A stretch of DNA of 64,000 nt from Holothuria scabra. Taxonomy: Eukaryota; Echinodermata; Holothuroidea; Aspidochirotida; Holothuriidae. Numbering within the stretch: the first letter of the stretch is position 1; the number at the start of each line of letters is the position of its first letter. Below, piece after piece: positions 44,879 through 56,689 of this stretch. Under the pieces are notes generated by a model. The model worked only from the letters and a program-made list of their open reading frames with translations. It ran no database searches and was not told the DNA's origin. The stretch is from positions 21,035,318 through 21,099,317 of the forward strand of contig CM074188.1 in NCBI GenBank assembly GCA_037179385.1. The letters run 5' to 3'. The position numbers and the translations under genes are program-made.

Positions 44879-46810
44879 TTTTTGGTTTCGATGATAAGAG
44901 AAGCCTATGCAATCATGATGGCGTGTGTATGTATGTGTGTGTGTGTGTTTGTGACACTTTGCTTGTTACCACGATGTCTCAAGATAGGAATGGCTGACAG
45001 TTTTCAAACTTGGTACATGGATGCGCCATATTGAGAGGAAGAACCCTATTGTTTTTGGCGGAGGTCAAAGGTCATCTGAGGTCACCAGGGGTCAATTTCT
45101 GAAAACCTTGTTAGCACGATATCACAAAGTATGAAACTTGGATAGATTTCATATTTGGTATGTGGATGCATTATGGTCAGAAGATGGTCCCTATTGATTT
45201 TGGTGGAGGTCAAAGGTCATCTGGGGTTATCAGGGGTCAAAGTCTGAAAAGCTTGTTAGCATGATATCTCAAGATAGGAAACTTGGATAGATATCATATT
45301 TGGTATGTGGATGGGTTATGGTCAGAAGATGGTCCCTATTGTTTTTGGTAGAGGTCAAAGGTCATCTGGGGTCATCGGGGGTCAAAGGCTGAAAATCTGG
45401 TTAACCCAGCAGTATCTTAAGATAGGAAGCAAGGATAGATTTCATATTTGGCATGTGGATGCGTTATGGTCAGAAAATGGTCCCTGTAGTTTTTGACGGA
45501 GGTCAATGGTCATCTGGGGTCACCGTTGGTCAAAGGCTGAAAATCTTGTTAGCACGATATCTCAGGATAGGAAACTGAGATAGATTTCATATTTGGCATG
45601 TGGATGTGTTATGGTCAGAAGATGGTCCCTATTGTTTTTGACGGAGATCAAAGGTCATCTGGGGTCACCAGGGGGTCAAAGGCTGAAAATCTTGTTAGCA
45701 CGATGTCTCAAGATAGGAAACTTGGATAGATTTCATATTTGGTATGTGGATGGGTTATGGTCAGAAAATGGTCCCTATTGTTTTTGACGGAGGTCAAAGG
45801 TCATCTGGGGTCACCGGGGGTCAAAGGCTGAAAATCCTGTTAGCATGGTAGCTCAAGATAGGAAACTTGGATAGATTTCATGTTTGGTATGTGGATGCGT
45901 TATAGTCAGAAGATGGTCCCTATTGATTTTGGTGGAGGTCAAAGGTCATCTGGGGTTATCAGGGGTCAAAGTCTGAAAAGCTTGTTAGCATGATATCTCA
46001 AGATAGGAAACTTGGATAGATATCATATTTGGTATGTGGATGGGTTATGGTCAGAAGATGGTCCCTATTGTTTTTGGTAGAGGTCAAAGATCATCTGAGG
46101 TCATCGGGGGTCATCGGGGGTCAAAGGCTGAAAATCTGGTTAACCCAGCAGTATCTTAAGATAGGAAGCAAGGATAGATTTCATATTTGGCATGTGGATG
46201 CGTTATGGTCAGAAAATGGTCCCTGTAGTTTTTGACGGAGGTCAATGGTCATCTGGGGTCACCGTTGGTCAAAGGCTGAAAATCTTGTTAGCACGATATC
46301 TCAAGATAGGAAACTTGGATAGATTTCATATTTGGTATGTGGATGGGTTATGGTCAGAAAATGGTCCCTATTGTTTTTGACGGAGGTCAAAGGTCATCTG
46401 GGGTCACCGGGGGTCAAAGGCTGAAAATCCTGTTAGCATGGTAGCTCAAGATAGGAAACTTGGATAGATTTCATGTTTGGTATGTGGACGTGTTATAGTC
46501 AGAAGATGGTCCCTATTTTTTTGGAGGAGGTCAAAGGTCATCTGGGGTCACCAGGGGTCACAGTCAGGAAATTTTGTTAACATGCTATCTCAAGATAGGA
46601 AACTTGGATAGATTTCATATTTGGCATGTGGATGTGTTATAGTCAGGAGATGGTCCCTATTGTTTTTGGCAGAGGTCAAAGGTCATCTGGGGTCACAGGG
46701 TTCAAAGTCTGAAAATCCGGTTAACACAATATCTCAATTTAGGGAACTCGAATAGATGTCATATTTGGTATGTGGTTGGGTTAAAGTCTGGATATGGTCC
46801 CTACAAAGAT
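44879..46810 (+). repeat. 145-bp satellite with AGGTCA sites, array 1
   Basis: A leader (TTTTTGGTTTCGATGATAAGAGAAG..., a GT run, TTTGTGACACTTTGCTTGTT) precedes twelve units. Their AGGTCA-type sites start at 45062, 45207, 45352, 45500, 45647, 45791, 45936, 46081, 46239, 46384, 46528 and 46673. Eight carry an exact AGGTCAAAGGTCA. Other unit landmarks are TCTCAAGATAGGAAACTTGG, TATGTGGATG.GTTA and ATGGTCCCTATTG. Short open frames inside are effects of the repeat. Confidence 0.9.
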
Positions 46811-47360
46811 GTCAAGTGTCCAGATTTAGGTAGAGTAATTACCATTCCACCCTCTAACCGGCAATTACAAAAATCCTCCAAAAATTCCCCTTTTCACATG
46901 ATAAGGACCTTTGTCATACACTCAACATTGTGAAAAGTTTAAAAGATTTTAACAGATGCATGCTAAAACATAGCCTGCTTGGGGGACATATTTTGCGCAA
47001 GTACTTGCACTGTGCTCGTATATTTCGCATTACCTAATAACAAAGGATAGTACACACTTGATACCTGCTAAGAAGACTAGGTGAACTTCGACAGAAAATC
47101 TCTTTTAAAGCCTTGTGATTGGTTCCATGCACCAATGATTACATACCTTCAGCTAATCACACCTCAGGACACATTCAGTTTTAGTGTGTATTGCTTGCTA
47201 GAGGATCCCCCAAATTTCCACAATGGAAAATCTTAAAAAAGTTCACCATATGATTTGTATATGGGTGGAAAAATAAATAAATTGATGGTATTCTACAGTG
47301 ACAATTCTTGACTTTGGGAAGAATTGAAAACTCAAAGTGTCTTGCTCCCTAAACTGAGAA

Positions 47361-47426
47361 GTTTGTGTTGTGTTGTGTTGTGTTGTGTTGTGTTGTGTTG
47401 TGTTGTGTTGTGTTGTGTGTTGTGTT
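47361..47426. repeat. TGTTG microsatellite
   Basis: About 12 perfect 5-bp units (GTGTT/TGTTG), followed by a broken unit. It explains the Thr/Gln/His repeat frame on the other strand. Confidence 0.95.
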
Positions 47427-47724
47427 AACACATCTTAATTATTTCTTGATCATGTTAGATTAACATTTGAATGGGAAGATAATGGTACATGATGGGATTA
47501 TTTGAAATGGAACATTTGTGTATCATCGAAACCTCGATGCAGTTTTGCATTCTGGTTTCATTGTAAAATTGCACTGGAGGTTCTTAAAATTGGTGCAGAA
47601 ATATGTTCATCTGAAAATGTACAACTGTGTTGTGAATAAATATCTCATGTCAAGATAATTTAAAGGTCATTTTGCTTGTTTAATTACCTTTTCATTCAAT
47701 TCATTGTATCATCATTCTCTCCAG

Positions 47725-47785
47725 GACTTTTGGTTCCCTCGGTGACGTAGATGTTGATCTCAAACTCAGTACCAGCTGTTTAGAG
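47725..47785 (+). CDS. PARP6/8: PARP6/8-like gene, visible exon 6
   Basis: The acceptor CTCTCCAG precedes 47725 and the donor GTATTC starts at 47786. One entry base completes Arg and the exon ends in phase 0. It encodes visible residues 202-221, TFGSLGDVDVDLKLSTSCLE. This matches the REYG.(I)DDVDIDLHI..SFLDEE segment of vertebrate PARP6/8 (from memory), one of the most conserved N-terminal blocks. Despite its 61-nt length the assignment is firm, because both neighbours continue the same alignment in phase. Confidence 0.88.
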
Positions 47786-47936
47786 GTATTCTTTCAGTTT
47801 TAAGGAATTTTGCCATTACACAGGCCTCGTTTTCTATCTTTCTTGATAATACTGCATTGACGTCATTACAAGGATGTAGCAGACATTACATGGATTGTGC
47901 CCCCTTTTCATTACATGCAGCTAAGTTTAAAGGGCA

Positions 47937-48172
47937 AGAGCAGTCACCCCAACTTGAAATAATGTAGTTAACTGTCATGTTTCACGATTGGCCCGTGAGA
48001 GTCATGAAACAATATTCTTTTTCTCGTCAAATGTGAAATTTGCTAGAAGTAATTGCTTGGATATTGAATTCCCTAAATATTATGACACATACTCTGGAGA
48101 GAAAAAAAGAAAATTGTGAGATTTAGCTGCTGCTTCAAAATACATTTGGGGAGACTGCTCTTGCCCTTAAAA
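47937..48172. mobile_element. TTAA-type MITE, AGGGCAAGAGCAGTC family, best copy
   Basis: TTAAAGGGCAAGAGCAGTCACCCC on the left and GGGGAGACTGCTCTTGCCCTTAA on the right are inverted over more than 20 bp. The element is 236 bp without coding capacity. Confidence 0.85.
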
Positions 48173-49332
48173 AAGAATATCCTGTGGTCTCTGTGCCTCA
48201 TACCTATTAATATTTTCTCTGCCACTGGAGGCTTATGACCTAATAGGTAAAGGGAAATGGGTGCAAAAGATAATTGTCATTTTATAGAGTGTATTTTAAA
48301 TGTCAAACTTATCGATTTATTCTGTAGATACCCTCAATTATATGAATGGTTATGTTTTCACCTAACTGATGTTCCTTGGCTTTTGGAAAAGGGAATCCAA
48401 GCTTACCCAGAATTTATGGTCTTTTGACAGAGTGGATTTTACACTTAAAAATCTTGTCTCATTTCTTGAGCCCCTCTTCAATTGCCTTTGTTGAGTCTAT
48501 TCAATGTTCAGGATTGACTGTGTATGTTTAATTTCTTTTCACTTGTGAAGATTTAGTCCCATAGGATGAAAAATAAATTAGAAAGTGCCTTTGGGTTTTC
48601 ACTTCTATGCAACAGCCATAAGAAACTGTGATTACATTTCACAAGCCGATGATATTGAACACTTTGCGTGATCACTTCTTTTTTTTTCTTTGTAATAACA
48701 ACAGTTGAACATTACGTTTTAATAACACCAGAATGCTTGGGGGGTATCTTTTTTTCAGAAGGTTTCTAATTGTATGTTTTTTTTTTAACTTTCAGCAAAA
48801 TTTAAACAAATGAATTAATCAAGAAGCAAGAAAACTTTGCAATAATTAAATGAGTAAAATGTCAGCTGAGAAGAGAGCTGACATGTATCTCTTTCAAAAT
48901 TTCAGGGCTAGTGGTCATCAAATAGATGTAAAATTTGGAAAAAATTTTCAAGACTGTAAAAAATTCTTAAAAAGAAAAATTCTTTAAAAGAAAAGAAAAA
49001 AAAAGACATAAAGAAGAAAATCAAACAAATTCAAGGAAATTATTTAAATTGAGGTCCGAAAAGGTCATGGAAATTTTCACAACGTGGCACTGTTCCATTC
49101 CTACAGCTAATATCTAAATGTATTCTCACTTGTATTGTCAAAAATTTTCATTTGTTTCCTTCACCTCACCCTTTATTGAATTTTATGTAGGATATCCAGA
49201 GGAAGGTCATGGAAATCTTCTTTTGTTTTATTTGGACCTGAGAGAGTCATAAAAAAGTCACAAAATTTGATTCCACAAAAGTACAGGAGCCCTGTAATTT
49301 GATCTCTGTGTTGTTGTTTTTTCTCTCTCTTT

Positions 49333-49497
49333 TAGCATGAATTTAGGCAAATTGGAAATTGCCCTTTCTGTATGTGAAGATATAAGGAGAATTGTGGGGA
49401 ATTTTGCTTTTTTTCTGGGAAATAATTTTACTCCCCCTGTCATGAGAAACGGAATTTTTTTTTCCAGCCATGAACATTTTGTAGACGGTAGGGTGCT
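49333..49497. repeat. GGAAATTT-type interspersed repeat, copy 2
   Basis: AATTGGAAATTGCCCTTTCTGTATGTGAAGATAT, GGAGAATTGTGGGGAATTTTGCTTTTT and CATGAACATTTTGT occur in the same order at 59.85 kb. Confidence 0.6.
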
Positions 49498-49643
49498 CTT
49501 TGAAGTTAAAGTTCGAACCAAAGTGCTGAATGATGTTTACTTTCAGAAATATTTCATTTTAGAATAATTAACCAAAAAAAAAAAAAGGAAAGTAATATAC
49601 AGTACAGTTCATATTATTTCCATTCTTTTTGTTTTCTATGTAG

Positions 49644-49731
49644 GATGATGTCTTGTCTGCTTGGGGCATACGAAAACATGATCCAGTCATCTGCAGATTA
49701 CATTTTTCTATCAGTAAATATTTGGATGGAC
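49644..49731 (+). CDS. PARP6/8: PARP6/8-like gene, visible exon 7
   Basis: The acceptor TTCTATGTAG precedes 49644 and the donor GTAAGT starts at 49732. It starts in phase 0 and leaves one base (C), joined to AT of exon 8 to give His. It encodes visible residues 222-250. The core is AWGIRKHDPVICRLHFSISK followed by YLDG, aligning with the AWxVxRxEPIxxRLxxSLxxYLxGP block of PARP6/8. A polar extended strand followed by a YLDG turn recalls UBC/RWD folds; that is inference. Confidence 0.9.
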
Positions 49732-50103
49732 GTAAGTTTTTTTTCCTTGTTTAAGATTTTATTTTCCTTAAAGTTTTCTGAAATGTAGTTGAAACATTAA
49801 TTATCATTGCACATGTTGCATGGAATTTTTGTATCTACATTGCAACTCCTTGCCCCCACAGTATTTTTATCTGGAAAACCCCATTTTGTGGAAAAGCCCC
49901 TGAAAAATATAAGAAAAGCACAGCCTCTCCTGTCCTCTTCTTCTACTGGCCAGTTTGGCTTCTGCAGAATTTTGATCTTGGATGTTTCCTCCCATTTAAG
50001 AGAGTTTTTGAGTCTTAGTGGAAGGTTATTTGGACTGACTGATGATAGCAGATATCGTTTCCATTAAGTTTTGGATGGAAAATTTGAAGCCTGAAGTCAT
50101 TTT

Positions 50104-51150
50104 TAGCTCACACATGTACACAGTACATGTGTGAGGTTAAAAAATGGGCCAGATGGCATCAACTTTTTAACAAAAGCCGACTTCCTTTCCATTTGTGGAG
50201 TTTTGGTTCTGAAATTTTGGTATATGATTGTTTGTCAGTACAGCATTATAACCCACCTACTTTCATTCCAATGTAGGAGTGTTAAGCATAATTTTTTAGC
50301 TATTTATGTAGAGCAGAGTTCATTGTGTCTGCTTAACAGTTAGCTGTTTATTCATTGTGCTGGCTGCAGCTTACTTGGTTGTGTGTTCAATTGCTGTCTT
50401 GCAAATGCCTTGCAAGCAGACTGTTGTTTGATGTCTGACTCACCTGTGGACACAGATCAGTGGTTTCTGCAATCACAGTGTCTTCGGATAACAGCACTGT
50501 ATTGTGAAGACAGCTTCTTGGACTGAGCAGCTAGGGATACTTGACACACAAAATTGGGAGCAATTCTGTGGTCAAGTGTAGCCTACAAGAAAGGAAATAG
50601 GCTTAATGTGGTGGGGACATCTGTTCTGTTTCTAGATCAATTAAGTTGGTCAAGGCAAGTAATTGTGATAACTCTTTGAGTTCAAGTGCAGTAGGAGAGC
50701 CATTTGAGGAGCGATACATGTTTTTATTTTACCAGTGCAAATTCACACAGTGTTTCTTATGGAGTTGTAGGAGAAACTTAATGTACTTTGCAGTACTTCA
50801 AAATATGCTTGGTACATTCTACATGTTTAGAATTTTTTCCAAAATGCTCCTAATTAAGTTTGTGCAGCCCAACAGGTTTTCTTAATTTTACAAACTTTTG
50901 CAGTAGTATTTGTAGATCTGTCAATTAGGTTGTTTTCTTTCTGATGTAAAAGTTTGCACTTTTTGAAAGAGGGAGAGGACTTTTTAGCATACCTTGTGAT
51001 TTTGCAGTAGGGTTTTGAGTTCTTTGGTCTTTTTGTACCTGTTATTTACCATTGTTAAGGTAAGGAGGTTTTGTGGAAACAGATGAAGAAGTAATAAAAG
51101 TTGGTTCTTAGAGTTGCTATTTTTACAGACAAGAGAGAATGTGTGAGCTA
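50104..51150. mobile_element. 1.05-kb TIR element, copy 2
   Basis: It has the TAGCTCACACAT / ATGTGTGAGCTA ends and internal sequence collinear with 7536-8572, with few substitutions and small indels visible. This indicates recent spread. No transposase is encoded. Confidence 0.8.
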
Positions 51151-51392
51151 CAAGAGCATTGCTGTTCTAGTCCTAATTCCATTTTCTGCTCTGCAACAAT
51201 TTTTGAAAATACAGGTGAGAGAGTTGCCTTCAAAACCTTATGTTTTGTCAAAAAGGCCATATGTTCATCAGGTACTTCAGAAAAGTTTTCAAAAGCAAAG
51301 GCCATTACTCTCCTTGCCTCTGAAGTGCATCTCTGTACCAGCATGAAAGTGATGGCATGTATGGTTGGCATGAACATGGTTTTATCTTTCAA
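51123..51392 (-). other. unassigned minus-strand open frame, possible remnant
   Basis: An 89-codon frame overlaps the right tip of the TIR element. The part outside the element (51170-51392) has a balanced, protein-like composition (VMAFAFENFSEVPDEHMAF). A splice-acceptor-like CCTAATGCAG lies just upstream on the minus strand. I recognise no family, and the plus strand is also open, which argues for chance or for decayed coding sequence. Confidence 0.15.
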
Positions 51393-51553
51393 AACTGCAT
51401 TAGGATAACAGATCCTGCGGTTGATAGTTTTCTATAAAAGCTGCAACTTGTTGATTCTGTAATGTATCTCTGCTTTCACTTTCATTTATTATGCTAATTT
51501 CATAGTATAATGATGACCTCTGTATCATTTTGCTGTTTACATTTTACTTGCAG

Positions 51554-51623
51554 ATATTCCCAAAGTTGAAGTATTTCAAAGCCCTGGTCTTTCACCTTCC
51601 AGTATATGCAACCAACTGAGAAA
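51554..51623 (+). CDS. PARP6/8: PARP6/8-like gene, visible exon 8
   Basis: The acceptor ACTTGCAG precedes 51554 and the donor GTAAGA starts at 51624. The first two bases complete His and the last two (AA) join A of exon 9 to give Lys. It encodes visible residues 252-273, IPKVEVFQSPGLSPSSICNQ then LR. IPKVEVFQ aligns with VPTVDVFQ/EPSIEVFQ of PARP8/PARP6, and NQLRK with the (G)HQLKK that follows. The alignment is continuous through exons 6-9. Confidence 0.9.
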
Positions 51624-51644
51624 GTAAGAATTAATGTAGTTTTA

Positions 51645-52000
51645 TTAAAGGGGTACATTGAGCTGGTTGGTGAAATTCATCAAAATTTTTCCAAATTTGA
51701 GAATTTACCTTCACATAACAATGATAAGTAGTCAAGCGTAGATAAATCCTGTAGTCTTATATGCAAATAGAGGTTTGTTGGTGTGTGCATAATTTATGGT
51801 TGAAATTGGTTTTCAAAAGTTCATACCCAGCCACGTACATTAAACACACCTCTTTTGCAAGCTAGGATAAAAAGGAACTCAAAATTTGAACTTTTTCTTT
51901 AACTACTGGGTGTGAAACTTGACTTATTTGCCCTAAAATGTGCATGTGCCATCTTGTAATACATTGCAACACCCTCCTTAAGTACGAAATATTGCAGATT
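51645..52000. mobile_element. TTAAAG...CATTGAG repeat, copy 1
   Basis: It starts TTAAAGGGGTACATTGAGCTGGTTGGTGAAATTCATC. Words such as TTCACATA, TTGGTTTTCAAAA and AAACTTGACTTRTT follow in the order seen at 61434-61803. It begins about 20 bp after the exon 8 donor. The right end is unclear. Confidence 0.55.
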
Positions 52001-52249
52001 TGTACGTACAAAGATGGCGCCGACTCTCAAAGCTTGTTTAGAAATCTGAGGTAACATATGAGAGTGACCTCACGTACTGTGAACGTCTAGCAACTTCCAA
52101 AATAGGTAACGCAGATATGTTCAAATCCCCAAGCTTTGCATACATATCTGTGCACGTTTTGTACACTTAGCACCTAGAATCTTGTGAAGTTCGGTGGTTA
52201 TTATCTTGCATAAATTAAGTCATTCCCAGCATTCCTTCCGTAATGCTCT

Positions 52250-53350
52250 TTACAGACTGACGTCATTGCAAATGAAACAGTAGTGCACGTAGTCTCTTGC
52301 AGCAAACCTCTTGGCCCACGCATGCACTAAACTTGCGTGCGTGTCCGTTTTTACTGCCAAACAAGGCTTCATTTTTTTGCTCGGTGAGATCATATGCATA
52401 AGATCCATTGACAAATTTAAATTGGCCCCTGCTTTGTGATTGGTTCAATTGCGTTGATCCTCGGCAGCCAATCACAACTCGCGCCTTCGCGTATGTGATT
52501 TAGTGTGTGAAAATACTCAGTCTCGAGACAAGTTTTCCCGTTGAATTTGTGTTACGACGATCGCGCTAGCGAGGCCGGGCGAGCCCCGTGCTAAATTCAC
52601 CTGGAAACGGCATCACAAATCTCTGCGTACATGGATTGTGCGGGGATCGGACTAAAGTGCATTTCAGTTGCAGATTCTTTTTAAACAGGACGTAAGTTTT
52701 GGACGAGAACTGCTAAAAATATACAGGGATATTTATATCGGAAAGGAACCATGAGATGCGTTATACGGGTGCCCAGAACTGCTAAGATTATCATGATTGC
52801 TTTACATGGGGATCGTAAAAGAGAGAGAGAGAGTACTCCGTACAGTAAAAGAATGCAATCTTCCGACATGATTGGGGGATGAAAACTAGACAGGGCATGA
52901 TGTTGGCCTTAGAACTAAATTATCAAAGGGCATATGACATCGACTGCAAACAATTGTATAGTATCATTAAGGGTTGATTTGTATCTCCACTTTTGAAGTG
53001 AGTATATTTCGCCTAAAAAATGGTATCCCGTTCAAGAAACGAACGGAACTATTCCCAATATTTTCCATCCTGAACTGGTTATGGTAATACGATATGCACG
53101 AAGCAAGGGGTGCGTACTAAAGTGACAAACATGTGACTTCCCCTTTCTAATAATCGGTAATCGGCATCGGGCCGATTAACTGTTACTTTAAATAATCGGC
53201 AATCAGGCTGGTATTACTGATTATAGCAAAATTGGTCGAACACTCATTAAAAACGATTTTTGAAGTTCCGTGATTTTCTGTGAAAAAAATCAAAATTCCG
53301 CGATTAGGCGTTGTACCGTACGTGACAACTTCCGTGATCGCGGAAAATCG
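52250..53350. promoter_or_regulatory. CpG-bearing stretch with CCAAT and CRE words
   Basis: It has far more CpG than the rest of the window (for example 52480-52620 and 53300-53360). TGACGTCA lies at 52258-52265, GATTGGTT at about 52438 and AGCCAATCAC at about 52467. It lies inside intron 8, so a promoter here would start N-terminally shortened transcripts. However, 52256-52415 resembles the CRE-bearing MITE at 60654-60954, so part of the signal is transposon-derived. No TATA box or supported first exon is seen. Confidence 0.2.
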
Positions 53351-55643
53351 GTGGCCCTACAAATGATATTTAGAAAAGGAAAATTGAATTTATTTGGAGG
53401 TTGAAAAGACTGCAAGGTATTTGCGTTAGGTCAAGTAAAACCGGTGTCATTTTAAAACCACGCAGGATAAACACTTCGATCTAGACCTTTTATTGACTCG
53501 AATACACACATGTGCATTGCCAAAGAACTCAAATTTTGAACATGAAAAGACCGTTACCTGACTTGATGGCAAAGACGGGCAAATAAAAACAACTCGAGTG
53601 AAAACATGATACACTCGATAAGAAAAGACTCAAGACACGTACGTAGATACTAAGTAAATTTATTTCATGTTTGCCACTACCGGCAAACTCGTACCTTTGA
53701 CACACACTAAAGTATGTCTTTTGAACTTCAACCTTTTGTTCGGTGGACACCTTTTGTTAGCGTGCAGAAACCACACGTTGACAAATCCTGTCACTGCTTT
53801 TGTCTGTGAACAATAGCAGCCCATCTCAACTGGACAGCTCCATGCTCATTAACTCCCCTGGTGTTTCCGTGACTGTGTGCGTTCATGAATTTCATGAATA
53901 AACATTATGCAGGGTGCATAATAGGCAGTGATCGTGGGTTGTGTGAAACGGCGATGATCGTGGATAGAATATGTGTGGGATCCCTTACAAATATCAACTC
54001 AATAAGCCCCTTTAATATCGATCTACATTCTTTTATGAACAGTATATTTTTTCTTTTTTCACGTTTTTGTAAGTTTTTAAAAAAGAAGGTGAAAGTGTTT
54101 CTACATAAATTTACCAAGGGGCAGGCGTAATTCACATACCTGACATATACTCACCCCTTTAACTACATTTACATCTGTACAGGGGGAGCTTTAGACTATT
54201 TTAAAGGAGTTAGAATTAACTTCGAAGTAACTTTGAAATAAGGCATATAATTACGTGTTTCCTAAGATGTCTGCTGTGACACAATGGTTGCTAATCCCTG
54301 AATTCTGTCACGCAACAGCTCATCTGTAAGAAGTTTTTATCTTCTTTTTTTTCACATATCTGACCTTATCCATTTTGTCAGCGGAGTCATCTGCATTCTC
54401 ACATTTGAAGACCAGTTTATCAAAAAAAATGTTAGGGAATCAAAAGTCATGTTAAAATGCAGACATCTTATATTTCCCAAAGGATTTAAGTCATTGTTAA
54501 TATTTTTGGTTCACTCAGACTTCCCAGAGAGTGCCCTGGATTGCTCTTACATTTTTGAATTTGCTCTTTAAGATGAAATTGCTTTTCTTGAGGGAGAGTC
54601 TAGATGCTTCTCTCTCATTTTCAGGATGCTAAGTGGAAAAGCTGCTCTTAAGCTTGAACTCATATCAAGTAGCCTCCTTTTTGCCTTACCAGCATCTAAT
54701 TGAAAAGCATGTCACAGACATGTTAAGCAAGTCACATTTGGTATTCATACTTAATGCACCACCTTCAAGTCAAATGTAGTCACTTCAGTTTTATGAGAAT
54801 GATCAGATTGTGCTCCCGCATGGCCATAGCCTGGAGTTGGTTTGGGGCAGTGAGGAGGCAACTGCCGCCTTGAGATTTCCAAGTTCCCACCCTAAGATTT
54901 CAAAATTGAAAATGCACACCATGTTAAGTAATAGTAGCACTCTAAGGCACACTGTAGGCACATTCAATGCAGGGAGTGTTTGAACTGTCCTAATAGAAAT
55001 TTTGCCCAGACTATGGCCCTGTCCAGGTTTGTGTGGGGAATACTCTTTATAGAGCAATTGGAGAGAACAAGTGGTATTGGATGGTGAGGTGAGGGTAGGG
55101 TAGAAGCAGAATAAGAGGACTGGAAAGCCTTGTTGTGAGGAAGGGGCCCTGCAAGGTGCATTACCAAAGTCAAATAGCCCTTATAGAACTGTTGAATTTA
55201 AAATGTTTCTATGGAATTTGATTTTATAAATACATGTTTTGCTTGGGTTAATGCTTAGTCATAAAAGTATTGAATCATAGACCTTATCTAGGCTGCCATT
55301 TGCCTTTGCCATATGGGTTTTTGGCTATTATATGCATATGAATCAGAATGAAAGGTTTGAATTCTTATAGCATACTTTCAAATCCTGTTCAGAAAGTAAC
55401 AGGTTCTATCATATGCAAAGTATAAATGTCTGTATTTAACCAGGTACAATAGAGATAGTATCTGTAACACTTTTCCCAACAATATCAATTAAAGGGACTG
55501 TTGCATCATTTTAAAGTATTTAGTAACTACAGCATGTTTATTCATGTTTAGTGATACACATTGATTTAAATAAATTTAGCAACTTTTGCTTCACTCTGGT
55601 TGGTGAAACATTGGATCAGTATAACATTATGAAGTTAGAACAG

Positions 55644-55812
55644 ATGAGGTTTTACAACTCACTTTCTAAGTGGCTTGTTCTCCCTACCCCATTGCTTATG
55701 CAGAGCACCAAGCACAATGGCAGTAGATTCTGATTTTTAAGTCTTCAGTATGGAAGGAGTCCAGACCTGGTTACAAGTCTGATGCTCTAACCACTTGACC
55801 AACAGTCTGTCT
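55644..55812 (-). repeat. tRNA-derived SINE, copy
   Basis: CCCATTGCTTATGCAGAGCACCAAGCACAATGGCAGTAG, TTTAAGTCTTCAGTATGG and CAAGTCTGATGCTCTAACCACTTGACCA match the SINE order of the 5.68-kb and 39.73-kb copies. The boxes are weakened. Confidence 0.6.
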
Positions 55813-56077
55813 GTAACATGATGTACATAGGCATACGGGAGTAACTTTCTATGAGGGGGCAAGAGCTCGGATAATTTCACCTTTCACCTATAATGTTTTG
55901 CCCATGTTTTGCCTGAATAGACCAACTGTTTTTGCCCAAATTGGAAGGGGGAGTGCCCCCTGGCACCGCCTGCCTTGTACGCCTATGATGATTTAGTATA
56001 GTCCGTAGCATATCAGATATATTGTACACAACTTATGGTCTTGAGCAATAAAAAATTTGCACAAGCTAATTCAGCAT

Positions 56078-56455
56078 CAGGGATTCTGCCAGAAACACAA
56101 AAAAACGGTGAGGTAGGAGATTTGGTACTGCTAAACCCCAAGTCGAAGGGGATGCTGTCCTCAGGCTAAAGTTATGATGGGTTAAGGGGAACAAAAGCTT
56201 TCTTCAAGGCTGCTATAAGGTGCAATTGGAAGCATTTTAAAGGTCATTTATTTATTTATTTAAGGTGTAACATTGCTGCAAAAGTGTCTTCTTTTTAAGT
56301 GAGAAACAATTCAGATATTGACAATTTTCTAATATCTATGGAAATGAAAAGGGGGGATTTCACCTGCCTTCCTCTAGAAAGGGAGGACAAATTCCCCCCC
56401 CCCCTTCCCCCTTATCCCCTCCCTGTCCAACAGAAACACTGAGCATTGTTTGGAG
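56078..56455. repeat. interspersed repeat, copy 1 of the 56.1/57.9-kb pair
   Basis: CAGAAACACA, AAGGTGCAATT, TTAAAGGTCATTTATTT, ACATTGCTGCAAAAGTGTCTTCTTTT and TATGGAAATGAAAA occur in the same order at 57.88-58.23 kb. A C-rich run (56395-56404) lies near the right end. Confidence 0.7.
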
Positions 56456-56689
56456 TTGCAGCAGACATTTTTTTTCCATCACCTTATCCATAATGTAGTA
56501 GGGAAGAGGAGACACACAAGTAGAGGACTGGCCATGAACACTACAAGATTAAAACCAAACGGTTGCAAGTTGTGCTGTAAAACCCTCACAAACCAAACTT
56601 AACTGTAACACCACCCCATAGTGATAGCACTGCCATCTGCAAGCTACAGTTTGACTAACCGGAAAAAAGAAATCAGTACTTTGCAACCA

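Larger units (their letters stand above)
43762..47724 (+). other. intron 5
   Basis: This intron is 3.96 kb. It holds a short TIR element (43828-43980), a fragment related to the 56.1/57.9 kb repeat (about 44573-44700), the 145-bp AGGTCA satellite with its GT-rich leader (44879-46810) and a TGTTG microsatellite (47361-47426). The 121-codon frame at 44205-44570 has no recognisable motif and no plausible splice context, so I do not call it a gene. Confidence 0.75.
47786..49643 (+). other. intron 6
   Basis: This intron is 1.86 kb. It contains a TIR-bordered MITE (47937-48172), an A-rich patch (about 48950-49030) and one copy of a GGAAATTT-rich repeat (49333-49497). No coding segment is seen. The opposed frames over 49258-49567 fall on that repeat. 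Confidence 0.8.
49732..51553 (+). other. intron 7
   Basis: This intron is 1.82 kb, over half of it occupied by a 1.05-kb TIR element (50104-51150) also present at 7536-8572. The 51.17-51.40 kb part is not shared with the other copy and holds a short minus-strand open frame described separately. Confidence 0.8.

Noticed and set aside
45305..46380. Series of similar frames (HIWYVDGLWSENGPY type)
   Set aside because: They are translations of the 145-bp satellite unit in changing frames, not a repeat protein gene.
44879..46810. CRISPR-like array
   Set aside because: Whole 145-bp units are alike, with no unique spacers, and the DNA is eukaryotic.
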